A stretch of DNA of 34,845 nt from Corynebacterium sp. HMSC078H07 (GCF_001812805.1 NZ_KV810518.1:1-34845), one strand, 5' to 3'; counted from the first letter of the stretch, positions 22,018 through 31,061 are shown. The notes: generated by a model from the sequence alone, not told the origin. Program-made: numbers and translations.

Positions 22018-23756
22018 TCCTGCGGACGCGGGATGTTGCGCAGGTTGGACTTCGCCATGCTGAGCATCTGGCCCACGCCGCCGTCGAAGACAGTGCGGGT
22101 TGCAGCCTTGGAGAAGCCCATGAGCTGCTCGAAGGTGAGCGTCGGTGGGAGGGACAGGGCGTTGGGGTCAGTGACGACGTCGATAAGCGCAGGGCCCTCG
22201 TAGGCCAGCGCCTCCTTGATAAGGCGCGGCGCGTCCTTCGGATCCTCGATGCGGAAGTGCTTGATACCTGCAGCTTCTGCAATCTGGGCGAAGTTCACGT
22301 GCTCGTGGTCGGTCTCGTGCTCCGGGAGGCCCTGAACGAGCATCTCTAGCTTGACCATGCCGAGGGAGGAGTTGTTGAAGACGACGGTCTTGAGCGGCAG
22401 GTTGTGCAGCTTCACGGTGAGCAGCTCACCCATGAGCATGGAGAGGCCACCGTCACCGGAGAAGCTGATGACCTGGCGGCCCGGGTTCGCGGCCTGGGCA
22501 CCGATAGCCATCGGCAAGGCGTTAGCCATGGTGCCGTGGCGGAAGGAACCAATCTGCTCACGCTTACCGTTCGGGGTGATGTAGCGCGCGCCCCACACGT
22601 TGCACATGCCGGTATCGACGGTGAAGATGGCATCCTCGTCGGCTTCCTTGTCGATGAGGTCCGCGATGTATTCCGGGTGAATCGGGGTGTGCTTGTCCAC
22701 ACCAGAGGTGTAGGCCTCAACGACGTGCTCCAGCTTGTCGTAGTGCTTCTTGAGCATCTTGTCGAGGAAGGAGCGGTCCTTCTTCTCATCGACGTGCGGC
22801 AGGATGTTCTCGATGGTGGCGGCAACGTCACCGGTCACCGGGTACTTGATGCGGGTGCGGCGGCCGATGTGGGAGCCATCGATATCGACCTGCGCCACGT
22901 TGGCATCCGGCAGGAAGTCGTTGTAGGGGAAGTCCGTGCCCAAGAGGATAAGCAGGTCGGCGTCGTGGGTAGCCTCGTGGGCGGCACCGTAGCCAAGGAG
23001 GCCGGACATGCCGACGTCGAAGGGGTTGTCGTACTGGATGTACATTTTGCCGCCGAGGGCGTGACCGATAGGTGCCTTGATCTTTTCCGCAAGAGCCAGG
23101 ACCTGCTCGCGGGCATTCTTCACACCGGCACCGACGAAGAGGGCGACGGTCTTGGCCTCATTAATGGCCTGGGTCAGCGCAGCGGCCTCGGCCGGGTCCG
23201 GGTAGACAATGGGACGTCCTGCGGAGATAGCCGAGGACGTAAAGGTGTCATCCTCTGCCTCCTGCATGGAGACATCACCGGGGATAACGAGGACGGAGAC
23301 ACCGTTGCCCGCCATGGTGGACTGGATGGCGTGGTGCAAGACAACGCCTCCCTGCTCAGCAGAGTTCACCATTTCGCAGTAGCCGGAGCATTCCTGGAAG
23401 ATGGCCTCCGGGTGGGTTTCCTGGAAGAACTTCGAGCCGATCTGGCGCGATGGGATGTGGCTAGCAATGGCGAGGACCTTGGCGCCGTTGCGGTGGGCGT
23501 CGTAAAGCCCCTGGATAAGGTGAGTATTACCCGGGCCGCAGGAGGCAGCACACACGGCCAGCTTGCCGGTGGTGAGAGAATCCGCCTCCGCGGCGAAGGC
23601 AGCGGCCTCCTCATTGCGAACGTGGACCCACTCGATGGAGGAGCGGCGCACCGCATCCACGATGGGGTTAAGGGAGTCACCCACGAGGCCGTAAATGCGC
23701 TCGACGCCTTGGGCCTCGAGCATCTCGACGAGTTGTGCAGCGTATGTGCGTGCCAT
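22011..23756 (-). CDS. pqo: Pyruvate:quinone oxidoreductase (thiamine-diphosphate dependent)
   Basis: 581 residues. Oxidatively decarboxylates pyruvate to acetate and CO2, passing electrons through FAD to menaquinone at the membrane. The ThDP family parts are all present: active-site Glu in HVRNEEAAAFAAE, the central FAD-binding domain (about 190-345, GVKNAREQVLALAEKI), and the ThDP motif GDGGLSMLMGELLT running to VVFNNSSLG. The C-terminal segment (about 540-581) corresponds to the membrane-binding tail in E. coli PoxB. Close to the known C. glutamicum length (579) and neighbours. The ATG at 23756 has AGAGGAAG upstream; a much longer frame was rejected because it runs into the divergent gene. 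Confidence 0.93.
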   Translation of the reverse strand: MARTYAAQLVEMLEAQGVERIYGLVGDSLNPIVDAVRRSSIEWVHVRNEEAAAFAAEADSLTTGKLAVCAASCGPGNTHLIQGLYDAHRNGAKVLAIASHIPSRQIGSKFFQETHPEAIFQECSGYCEMVNSAEQGGVVLHHAIQSTMAGNGVSVLVIPGDVSMQEAEDDTFTSSAISAGRPIVYPDPAEAAALTQAINEAKTVALFVGAGVKNAREQVLALAEKIKAPIGHALGGKMYIQYDNPFDVGMSGLLGYGAAHEATHDADLLILLGTDFPYNDFLPDANVAQVDIDGSHIGRRTRIKYPVTGDVAATIENILPHVDEKKDRSFLDKMLKKHYDKLEHVVEAYTSGVDKHTPIHPEYIADLIDKEADEDAIFTVDTGMCNVWGARYITPNGKREQIGSFRHGTMANALPMAIGAQAANPGRQVISFSGDGGLSMLMGELLTVKLHNLPLKTVVFNNSSLGMVKLEMLVQGLPEHETDHEHVNFAQIAEAAGIKHFRIEDPKDAPRLIKEALAYEGPALIDVVTDPNALSLPPTLTFEQLMGFSKAATRTVFDGGVGQMLSMAKSNLRNIPRPQDF

Positions 23757-23891
23757 GAAGTCTTCCTCTCTAACGTTTGTTGTGAACAGGACCCCAGTGT
23801 TGCTCTTCCCGGAGCGGTTTCGCCACATTAAAGCTGGATTCTCACGTAAGAAATCCTTTGTGACCTCAACAACAAAATCCTCCTTGCGGTA

Positions 23892-23920
23892 TTGAAACTG
23901 TAACGACCGTTCGCTAGAGT
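23892..23920 (+). promoter_or_regulatory. Promoter and candidate TetR operator of the MFS/TetR unit
   Basis: TTGAAA (23892-23897), 17 nt, TAGAGT (23915-23920), then 8 nt to the ATG at 23929, so a leaderless message is likely. AACGACCGTT (23902-23911), a palindrome with a 2-nt centre, sits between the boxes and could be bound by the downstream TetR protein. Confidence 0.5.
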
Positions 23921-23928
23921 TTCGCAGC

Positions 23929-25431
23929 ATGACAAATACACAGACCACCGCGCCTACCGACGCCCTCCGCACCTCCGCGACGCGCCGCTGGACCTTCTTT
24001 GGCGTCGTTTCTTTGGGCCTGCTCATGATCGGTCTGGATAACTCGATTCTCTACACCGCACTGCCGGAGCTCTCCGAGCAGCTCCACGCCACTTCCCTGC
24101 AGCAGCTGTGGATCATCAACGCCTATGCACTCATGCTCGCCGGCCTGCTATTGGGGACGGGCACGTTGGGCGACAAGATTGGGCATCGCCGGATGTTCGT
24201 CATTGGTCTGTGGATCTTTGGCATTGCTTCGTTGACGGCAGCACTCGCTCCCGGCGCGTGGGAACTCGTCGCTGCCCGCGCTTTTCTGGGGCTCGGTGCC
24301 TCCGTCATGATGCCCGCCACGCTGGCGCTTATCCGTCTGACCTTCGAGGATGAGATTGAGCGCAACACCGCGATTGGTATTTGGGGATCCATTGCCGTCG
24401 TTGGTGCCGCGGCTGGCCCTACCGTGGGCGGTTTCCTGCTGGAGCACTTCTGGTGGGGCTCGGTCTTCTTGGTCAACGTGCCCATCGTCATCATCGCGCT
24501 CGTGCTCACTGCGTTTCTGGCCCCGCCGAACGTGGCGAATCCGGCCAAGCACTGGGATGCCCTGTCCTCGCTGTATGCGCTGGTGACGCTGGCGTCTCTC
24601 GTGCTCGTCATCAAATCTGTGGCGAGCTCTCACCTCAACGCTATGCTCATCGGCGGCGCACTCGCTGCCTGCCTTGTAGGCGCCGTTCTGTTCACGCGCC
24701 GGCAAGACACATTGGAGGATCCCCTCCTCACCTTCGACATCTTCCGCTCCCCCATCTTCACGGGAGGCGTACTGGCAGCGGCAGGCGCCATGTTTGGCAT
24801 GGCGGGCTTGGAGATGACCACAACGCAGAAACTTCAGCTCGTTGACCTGTACTCACCGTTGCATGCCGGACTCATCATCTCCATCATCGCGCTCGCTGCA
24901 CTGCCCATGTCGGCACTGGGTGGCGCGAACCTGCACCGCTGGGGGTTCCTGCCGATTATTGCCGGCGGCTTCCTCTTCATGGCCTGCGGCATCGGCTGCG
25001 CGGTATGGGGCGGGCACCGCGAACTTTTCCCGGCCTATATGGCGGGGCTTTTCCTCACCGGCATCGGCGCAGGCCTTGTCATGTCGGTGTCCTCCACCGC
25101 CATCATCGGCGCGGCACCAGCATCGCGCTCCGGCATGGCCGCAGGCGTAGAAGAGGTCTCCTATGAATTTGGCACGCTGCTCTCCATCGCGGTGACGGGC
25201 TCGCTCGTGCCGTTGCTGTTCACGCGCGGCCTGCCTGAAGACATCCAGAAGCTCGGCATGGAGGCGCTATACACACCGGAGCTGGTCGAGGTATCCTCCG
25301 GCGCTTATACCCACGCCTACCTCAGCACCGCCGCCGGGCTCGCCGTGGTGATGCTCCTCTTCGCCGCGGTGACCGGCTGGTGTTTCCGCAACAACCCAAA
25401 GTCTGGAGGTGCCAATGCCGCGCATCAGTAA
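23929..25431 (+). CDS. Multidrug MFS exporter, 14-helix DHA2 type
   Basis: 500 residues with about 14 membrane helices. Motif A (LLGTGTLGDKIGHRRMFVIG), the LDNSILYTALPELSEQL pattern in helix 1, and motif C-like GPTVGGFLLEHF match the DHA2 proton-driven drug exporters (LfrA/QacA group). The acidic residue of helix 1 (LD) is in place. A TetR gene overlaps its 3' end by 17 nt and a palindrome lies in its promoter, the usual setting of a drug-inducible exporter. The place beside pqo matches the cg2893-cg2894 pair of C. glutamicum as I recall it. Substrate not determinable. Confidence 0.88.
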   Translation: MTNTQTTAPTDALRTSATRRWTFFGVVSLGLLMIGLDNSILYTALPELSEQLHATSLQQLWIINAYALMLAGLLLGTGTLGDKIGHRRMFVIGLWIFGIASLTAALAPGAWELVAARAFLGLGASVMMPATLALIRLTFEDEIERNTAIGIWGSIAVVGAAAGPTVGGFLLEHFWWGSVFLVNVPIVIIALVLTAFLAPPNVANPAKHWDALSSLYALVTLASLVLVIKSVASSHLNAMLIGGALAACLVGAVLFTRRQDTLEDPLLTFDIFRSPIFTGGVLAAAGAMFGMAGLEMTTTQKLQLVDLYSPLHAGLIISIIALAALPMSALGGANLHRWGFLPIIAGGFLFMACGIGCAVWGGHRELFPAYMAGLFLTGIGAGLVMSVSSTAIIGAAPASRSGMAAGVEEVSYEFGTLLSIAVTGSLVPLLFTRGLPEDIQKLGMEALYTPELVEVSSGAYTHAYLSTAAGLAVVMLLFAAVTGWCFRNNPKSGGANAAHQ

Positions 25432-25942
25432 AAAGATCGAAGCGCTAGAAATGGCGCTCATCATCATCGAGAAGGACGGCATGCATGCGCTGACCTACGA
25501 TTCCCTCGCCACGGCTACCGGCATCAGCAAGTCCGGGCTCATCTACCACTTCCCTACCCGGCACCAGCTGCTCATTGACTGCCATACGCTGTGCGCGGAG
25601 CGCTGGGAAGAGGAACTTATCCACCTCTCCGGCGGCAAGACCGCAGATCAACTTACGGAACGTCAGCGCTACCGCGCGGCCATCGAATCGATGGGCAAGA
25701 ATGACCCGCTCATTGAGCTGCTCATGTCCATCCACGCGCAGTCGCATCCGGACTTTCAGGAGGTATGGAGGGACGTCGATAAGCGCTGGCTCCCTGACCC
25801 CGCCACGGCCGACGAGTCCGTACTGTTGGCGTCGGTCATTGCGCACGGGCTGTGGGTGCACGATCACCTCACCGAGCGCGCCCTGCCGCCGCGCCGGCGC
25901 CGCGCGCTTATCGACGCCGCCCTCAGCCACCTCGCCGAATAA
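25415..25942 (+). CDS. TetR-family repressor
   Basis: 175 residues. Helix-turn-helix near the N-terminus (MHALTYDSLATATGISKSGL, then IYHFPTRHQLL), followed by a helical ligand domain. The ATG at 25415 is used because GGAGG (25404-25408) lies 6 nt before it; the GTG at 25409 directly abuts that site. The gene overlaps the exporter by 17 nt, so both are co-translated and the protein most probably represses its own operon at 23902-23911. Confidence 0.85.
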   Translation: MPRISKKIEALEMALIIIEKDGMHALTYDSLATATGISKSGLIYHFPTRHQLLIDCHTLCAERWEEELIHLSGGKTADQLTERQRYRAAIESMGKNDPLIELLMSIHAQSHPDFQEVWRDVDKRWLPDPATADESVLLASVIAHGLWVHDHLTERALPPRRRRALIDAALSHLAE

Positions 25943-25961
25943 TGTGCGGCCGAACAATTTG

Positions 25962-26034
25962 AGCTGGAGACGAGACTTGAACTCGCAACCTACGCATTAC
26001 AAGTGCGTTGCGCTACCAATTGCGCCACTCCAGC
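25962..26034 (-). tRNA. tRNA-Thr (anticodon TGT)
   Basis: Minus-strand cloverleaf of 73 nt. Acceptor arms GCTGGAG and CTCCAGC pair over 7 bp, the anticodon stem ACGCA/TGCGT holds the loop CTTGTAA with anticodon TGT (reads ACA), and the T arm contains GTTCAAGTC. The discriminator base is T (25962) and CCA is not encoded. A TACGAT -10 lies at 26063-26058. It is just upstream of, and divergent from, the threonine exporter gene. Confidence 0.93.
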
Positions 26035-26220
26035 ACCGCGGTTAATCCGCTAGGGGAATCGTACCCGAGTCCACCCCAAGGAAGGAAAGCCGGGGTCTGT
26101 GTGCTGCACAAAAGCGTGCGCCGCGCCACACTAAAAGCACTGGCAGGTGCATAAATCGGCGGCAGTTACTAAAGTGCTGATTTACCGAACCCAGAACTGT
26201 TGTTGAGGTCTTTCTTTTCC

Positions 26221-27897
26221 GTGTCTGTTCTTTCTTCGTTTCGCCAGCGCCTGCGTGATGGCTCGGCGCACGTCGCCACCATTGACGCCGCCAAAGCTGC
26301 TCCGCCGCCTTCCCCACTTGCCCCGGTCGATCTGACCGACCCGGCGCAGGTCACGGGTGTTATGGAGATTGCCGCGCGCGTCGGTGAAATCCTCATTGCG
26401 GCGGGCACGGCAAATACGGACGCCCAGGCACAGATTCACCTCGTGGCCTCCTCCTATGGCCTGCACTACTGCCACGTGTCGATTCTGCTCAACACCATCA
26501 CGATTCATACCGCGATTGGTACCGGCGCCAACCGCCGCAACCTGCACGTGTTCCGCGTCGCGCCGAGTATTGCGGTGGACTTCACCAAGTTGTCCGCGGT
26601 GGACCGCCTCATTCGTTCCATCCACTCGGGTGCCACTCCGCCGTCGATGGCGGAGAAGATTCTCGACGACATCGATGCGATGAAGAATCCGTACTCAAAG
26701 AAGACCATCGTGAGCGCTTGGGGCGCTATGGGTGGTTTTATTGCGGTGATGCTGGGCGGTGACCTGCTCGTCGGCGTGGTCACGTTCCTCATTTCGGCGC
26801 TCATTATGGGCACGAACATGTTCTTGGCTCAGTATCGCCTGCCGCCCTTCTATCAGAACCTCGTGGGCGGGCTCTTGGCGGTTGTTCCGGCGGCGATCTT
26901 GTACAACGTGTTTGCGCAGTTCGGCATCCAAATGCTGCCCTCACAGATCATCGGTTCGGGCATTATCGTCCTCGTGGCCGGCCTGACGTTGGTGCAATGT
27001 TTGGTGGATGGCATCACGCGCGCGCCGGTAACGTCCTCGGCAAAGTTCTTTGAGGCCCTCATGTCCACTGGCGCCATCATCGCCGGTGTGGGTTTGGGCA
27101 TCCAGGTGGCCGGGTGGCTGGGCTTTAGCCTGCCGCCTTTGGCCACGTTGGCACCGCCCGTCTACCACCAGATTCCACTACTCGTGGTGTGCGGTGGAAT
27201 CGGCTCGGCAGGTTTTGCACTAGCGTTAGGCGCTTTGTGGTCGGAGGTCGCCATCTCCGGACTGACGGCCGCGGCCGGTATGGTTTTTTACTATTCCATC
27301 GTCGTGCCGTTTGGCGTAGGTCCGGTGGTGGCCTCGGGTATCTCGGCGGTGGCCGTGGGCCTGGCCGGTGGTTTGCTCTCCCGCCGCTACATGATGCCGC
27401 CGCTCATCACGATGATTGTGGGCTACACGCCCATGCTTCCTGGCCTCACGTTGTACCGCGGCATGTATGCCACGCTGAATGAGCAAATCATCACCGGTCT
27501 GACCAACCTGGCCAGTGCCTTGGCCATCGCCGGCGCGCTGGCAGCCGGCGTGGTCTTTGGTGAGCGCGTAGCCCGTCGCCTGCGCCGCCCGAAGTACTTC
27601 CGCCCTTACACCGCCTTCAAACGCCTGGGCACCTTCTCTTTCGCCCGTGCTACGCGCTTGGCGCAGCGCGCCCGCATCCCGCGCGTGCCCATGTCTCCCT
27701 TCGCCCCTCGTCACAACCTGCCGGCCCCGCCACCGCAGTATGGCCCGAAGCCACCGACCCCGGCGCAGCAGGCTCGCTTCCAGCAGGGCGATGCGGTCAC
27801 CGATATGTGGCCTGCCACCACCCAATTCCCTGCGCAGCGCCCCACCTACACGGTGCCGGGCAAAGACGACCCCACCACCCCGCCGGCCAAGCAATAG
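26221..27897 (+). CDS. thrE: Threonine/serine exporter
   Basis: 558 residues. Exports threonine and serine by proton antiport. The N-terminal soluble domain contains TIDAAKAAPPPSPLAPVDLT, nearly identical to C. glutamicum ThrE, and SAVDRLIRSIHSGATPP; ten membrane helices follow (about 165-440) with GGLLSRRYMMPPLITMIVGY and TPMLPGLTLYRGMYATLNEQ. The C-terminal tail is longer than in C. glutamicum (489 residues) and rich in Pro and Gln (PAPPPQYGPKPPTPAQQ). The GTG at 26221 is chosen, as it leaves an N-terminus like the known protein; the TTG at 26200 is an alternative. It lies divergent from tRNA-Thr. Confidence 0.92.
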   Translation: MSVLSSFRQRLRDGSAHVATIDAAKAAPPPSPLAPVDLTDPAQVTGVMEIAARVGEILIAAGTANTDAQAQIHLVASSYGLHYCHVSILLNTITIHTAIGTGANRRNLHVFRVAPSIAVDFTKLSAVDRLIRSIHSGATPPSMAEKILDDIDAMKNPYSKKTIVSAWGAMGGFIAVMLGGDLLVGVVTFLISALIMGTNMFLAQYRLPPFYQNLVGGLLAVVPAAILYNVFAQFGIQMLPSQIIGSGIIVLVAGLTLVQCLVDGITRAPVTSSAKFFEALMSTGAIIAGVGLGIQVAGWLGFSLPPLATLAPPVYHQIPLLVVCGGIGSAGFALALGALWSEVAISGLTAAAGMVFYYSIVVPFGVGPVVASGISAVAVGLAGGLLSRRYMMPPLITMIVGYTPMLPGLTLYRGMYATLNEQIITGLTNLASALAIAGALAAGVVFGERVARRLRRPKYFRPYTAFKRLGTFSFARATRLAQRARIPRVPMSPFAPRHNLPAPPPQYGPKPPTPAQQARFQQGDAVTDMWPATTQFPAQRPTYTVPGKDDPTTPPAKQ

Positions 27898-27947
27898 CGT
27901 AGAATGGCCGGTCTGAAAGCTTTCACACTTCATTCCAGGAGGACTCC

Positions 27948-28307
27948 GTGCCACCCAAGGTCACAGACACTCAGCCTGCCGCTGATCAGACCCATGCCGT
28001 CGAGGAAGAGACCGCCCGCGCCGCGCGCCGCGTCGTTGCTACCTACGCCGAGGATTTCCTGGACGGTGTGACGCTCATGTCGATGCTGGGCGTCGAGCCG
28101 GAGGGCTTGGTTCACCGCAAGGTACTGGCAGAGCACGAAGATGCTGCGCCGAAGAAATCCACCAAGAAGGCGACCAAGAAGGCCTCGAAGAAGGCGACTA
28201 AGAAGTCAACAAAGAAGGCCGCCAAGAAGTCGACGAAGAAGGCGACTAAAAAGTCCACTAAGAAGGCAACGAAAAAGGCCACCAAGAAGACCACTAAGAA
28301 GGCCTAG
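27948..28307 (+). CDS. Small protein with a Lys-rich, histone H1-like tail
   Basis: 119 residues. Residues 1-65 form a soluble helical part (TARAARRVVATYAEDFLDGV). Residues 68-119 are almost only Lys, Ala, Thr and Ser in a KKxTKKA pattern (STKKATKKASKKATKK and so on), resembling the tails of histone H1-like proteins and mycobacterial HupB. Such tails bind DNA or other polyanions, so a nucleoid-related role is possible; it is not demonstrated. The start is a GTG with AGGAGG 5 nt upstream. A protein of this kind lies between thrE and otsA in other corynebacteria. Its stop is 2 nt before the otsA ATG, so they are probably co-transcribed. The repetitive codons make length changes likely. Confidence 0.8.
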   Translation: MPPKVTDTQPAADQTHAVEEETARAARRVVATYAEDFLDGVTLMSMLGVEPEGLVHRKVLAEHEDAAPKKSTKKATKKASKKATKKSTKKAAKKSTKKATKKSTKKATKKATKKTTKKA

Positions 28308-28309
28308 GT

Positions 28310-29734
28310 ATGCCCGGGCGCTCCAATAGCTTCGTCGTCGTGGCCAACCGCCTGCCGGTAGACCTCGAGACCAGCCCCGATGGCACCCGCACGTGGAAGG
28401 CCTCCCCGGGCGGGCTCGTCACCGCGCTCTCCCCGGTCTTGGAGAAACACCACGGCTGCTGGGTGGGCTGGCCGGGCGTGGCCGATGAAGCCCCGGAGCC
28501 CTTCACCACGGACAATGGGGTGTTACTCCACCCGGTGCGCCTGACCCAGGACGATTTTGAAGCCTTCTACGAGGGCTTTTCCAATGCCACGCTGTGGCCC
28601 TTGTATCACGATCTCATCGTGACACCCATCTATAACCGCGACTGGTGGGACGCCTACCGCGAGGTCAATCTGCGCTTTGCCAACGAAGTCGCTGCCGTGG
28701 CCGCAGAGAACGCCACGGTGTGGGTACAGGACTATCAACTGCAGCTCGTGCCGGGGATTCTGCGCCAGCTGCGCCCGGACCTCACCGTTGGTTTCTTCCT
28801 GCACATTCCATTCCCCTCCCCCGATCTCTTCCGTCAGTTGCCGTGGCGTGAGGAATTGGTGCGCGGGCTTCTCGACGCCTCCTTGATCGGCTTCCACCTC
28901 GAATCCAACGCCCGCAACTTCCTCGAACTCGCCCGCACTCAAGGTCTTGAGGTCGAAGGTGAGGTAAGCACCCGCCGTGTTACCGCCCATATCACCTCGA
29001 ATAGTGGGCATTCCGTGGGCGTGGCCGCCTTCCCGATTTCCATTGCTGCGGGTGAGTTTGGAAATGAAGGGGATGAGGGGGACGTCGCTAAGCTCCGCGC
29101 CGAATTGGGGGATCCGAAGCGCATCATTTTGGGCGTGGACCGCCTGGATTATACGAAGGGTATTTTGCAGCGCCTCACCGCGTTTGAGGAGCTGCTCGAG
29201 ACCGGCGCGCTGGACCCGGCAGAGGTGACCCTGGTGCAGCTGGCCACTCCGTCGCGGGAGCGTATTGACCACTATCGCGCCACGCGCTCCAAGGTGGAGG
29301 AAGCCGTGGGCCGCATCAACGGGCGCTTTAGCCAGCTGGGCCGGCCGGTGGTGCACTATCAGCACCGTTCCGTACCCAAGGACGTGCTGCGCAGCTACTA
29401 CCGTTTGGCGGATATCATGCTGGTCACGCCGTTTAAGGACGGCATGAACCTCGTGGCCAAGGAATATGTGGCCTCTCATGGCGATGGCTCGGGCGCACTG
29501 GTGCTTTCTGAGTTTGCTGGTGCTGCGGCGGAGTTGACGCAGGCCAACCTGTGCAACCCCTTCGATATCGAATCCATTAAGCGTGCGCTGCTTTCGGCGG
29601 TCAAGGCCCTTGATGAATCCCCGGAACTCATGCGCGAGCACATGCTGGCAATGAACCGCCAGGTGCGTGACCATGACATTGCGCTGTGGTCGGAATCCTT
29701 CCTCGGCGCACTGAAGGCACTGAAGGAGGCATGA
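28310..29734 (+). CDS. otsA: Trehalose-6-phosphate synthase
   Basis: 474 residues, glycosyltransferase family 20. Transfers glucose from UDP-glucose to glucose-6-phosphate. The N-terminal VVVANRLPVDLE and GGLVTALSPVL, the central VWVQDYQLQLVPGILRQLRP, HIPFPSPDLFRQLPWREELV and the C-terminal sugar-nucleotide site LVTPFKDGMNLVAKEYVAS all match OtsA. Trehalose is needed in corynebacteria for trehalose mycolates of the outer membrane, and this is the first OtsAB step. It is followed by an ATGA overlap with a lipoprotein gene and then otsB. Confidence 0.93.
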   Translation: MPGRSNSFVVVANRLPVDLETSPDGTRTWKASPGGLVTALSPVLEKHHGCWVGWPGVADEAPEPFTTDNGVLLHPVRLTQDDFEAFYEGFSNATLWPLYHDLIVTPIYNRDWWDAYREVNLRFANEVAAVAAENATVWVQDYQLQLVPGILRQLRPDLTVGFFLHIPFPSPDLFRQLPWREELVRGLLDASLIGFHLESNARNFLELARTQGLEVEGEVSTRRVTAHITSNSGHSVGVAAFPISIAAGEFGNEGDEGDVAKLRAELGDPKRIILGVDRLDYTKGILQRLTAFEELLETGALDPAEVTLVQLATPSRERIDHYRATRSKVEEAVGRINGRFSQLGRPVVHYQHRSVPKDVLRSYYRLADIMLVTPFKDGMNLVAKEYVASHGDGSGALVLSEFAGAAAELTQANLCNPFDIESIKRALLSAVKALDESPELMREHMLAMNRQVRDHDIALWSESFLGALKALKEA

Positions 29735-30237
29735 TGCGCAGGTTTTCTATGGCGCTCATAGCGCTGTGCTTGGCCGCGCTTCCTGCCTGCAGGTCCGCTG
29801 AGGAGGAACCTACTCCGCGGGGTGATGAGAGGGTCGTTGGCAAGCAATGGCAGGTCACGAACCTGTACACCACTCCAGAAGCACCGTCGGCCATCGCGCC
29901 GGATACGGCGCAGGTCCCGCACATGAGCTTCGGTGAGCATACCGTGGTGGGCTCGACGGGATGCGTGCCGTTTACCGCTGAGGTCTCTTTTACCGAGGGA
30001 GGCAAGGACTCCACGATATGGGAGGCCGATGGCATGCATGTGGACAAGGTCGACTACGAATCGGTGCCGTCGAACGAGGACTGCACGGGGTCGGCACTGT
30101 GGGCGGACAAGCTTCTGCGTACCCTCATCGCGCAGGGTCATGACTTTGATTTTGCGCTGAACCACAACAACCAACTGGTGTTGACCCTGCGCACGGACAA
30201 GGTGGATTCCCCCATTATTCGGATGGCCTCGCTCTAG
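29731..30237 (+). CDS. Lipoprotein, META/HslJ-like
   Basis: 168 residues. A short basic start, a hydrophobic segment and a lipobox LPAC (Cys 20) point to a lipid-anchored exported protein. The mature part contains GKQWQVTNLY, MSFGEHTVVGSTGCVPFTAE and, near the end, NNQLVLTL, the layout of META/HslJ-like small beta domains. Function is unknown. The ATG overlaps the otsA stop as ATGA, and otsB begins about 30 nt downstream, so it is embedded in the trehalose operon. A start at the second ATG (29734) is equally possible. Confidence 0.75.
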   Translation: MMRRFSMALIALCLAALPACRSAEEEPTPRGDERVVGKQWQVTNLYTTPEAPSAIAPDTAQVPHMSFGEHTVVGSTGCVPFTAEVSFTEGGKDSTIWEADGMHVDKVDYESVPSNEDCTGSALWADKLLRTLIAQGHDFDFALNHNNQLVLTLRTDKVDSPIIRMASL

Positions 30238-30267
30238 GACTAGGGTTTTAGGGCTAGGGTGGGCACC

Positions 30268-31014
30268 ATGATGGATGCTCTTGCCTCAGCCTCGCACCTC
30301 GCGGTGGTGGCCGATTTCGACGGCACTCTCGCCGGTTTTGCCACGCGCCCAGACGCTGTCCAGCCGGAGAAGCGCTCTCTCGACGCCCTTGCCTCGCTTG
30401 CGCAGCTGCCCGACACCACGGTGGCGGTGCTCTCCGGCCGACACCTCGACGGTCTCAAGCGCGTGTGTCCGCTGCGCGAGCCGGTGCTCATGGGTGGCTC
30501 ACATGGCGCGGAATCCTCGTGGGAAGAATCCCCGCTGACCCCGGAGATGAAAGCGCATCTGGCCAAGAAAGAGGCGGAGATTGAGGAGATCATCGCTCGC
30601 CATCCCGGCGCGGAGCTGGAGGTCAAACCTTTCCAGCGTGTGCTGCACTTGCGGGCTCTAGAGCTCAAGGACCCCGCTGCTGCCGCCGCGGCATACGAGG
30701 AGGGCTTGGCCTTAAGCGCGGATGGATTCCCCAAGACAGCGGGCAAGTGCGTTGTGGAGTTTTCCGCCACGCAGGCAACAAAAGGTACGTGGATTAAGAC
30801 CTTGCGCGAGCGCGTCGGCGCCACGGCCGTGGTTTTCTTAGGTGATGACACGACCGACGAGGACGGTTTCGCCGTACTCAACCAGCCGCCAGACCTCGGC
30901 GTGAAGGTGGGCGAGGGCGATACCTTGGCCACGTACCGCGTCGCGGATGTGGTTGCAGTGTCGGAGTTTCTGGAAGAGCTCGCGGCCGCCCGCGCGGCGC
31001 ACGCTTCATGCTAA
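30268..31014 (+). CDS. otsB: Trehalose-6-phosphate phosphatase
   Basis: 248 residues, HAD superfamily. Removes phosphate from trehalose-6-phosphate made by OtsA. The nucleophile motif is VVADFDGTLAGF (DxDGT), motif II is VAVLSGRHLDGL, and motif IV is FLGDDTTDEDGF. The cap region (about 75-170) carries GGSHGAE and the Lys-Pro region. Start at 30268 or the adjacent ATG at 30271; a GTG at 30259 is also in frame. Last gene of the thrE-otsB strand unit. Confidence 0.92.
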   Translation: MMDALASASHLAVVADFDGTLAGFATRPDAVQPEKRSLDALASLAQLPDTTVAVLSGRHLDGLKRVCPLREPVLMGGSHGAESSWEESPLTPEMKAHLAKKEAEIEEIIARHPGAELEVKPFQRVLHLRALELKDPAAAAAAYEEGLALSADGFPKTAGKCVVEFSATQATKGTWIKTLRERVGATAVVFLGDDTTDEDGFAVLNQPPDLGVKVGEGDTLATYRVADVVAVSEFLEELAAARAAHASC

Positions 31015-31040
31015 AGACCCGAGCCGCACCCATACCTGTG

Positions 31041-31061
31041 CCTCGGCTATCTAGGCCGAGG
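31041..31061. terminator. Terminator between convergent otsB and the LacI-type regulator
   Basis: CCTCGGC (31041-31047) and GCCGAGG (31055-31061) form a 7-bp GC stem with a 7-nt loop. The stem spans the stop codon of the regulator gene and follows otsB by 26 nt, so it can serve both strands. Confidence 0.6.

Noticed and set aside
30239..30262. TAGGG-type telomere-like repeats before otsB
   Set aside because: Only three imperfect units in a short gap; no sign of function and easily explained by chance.
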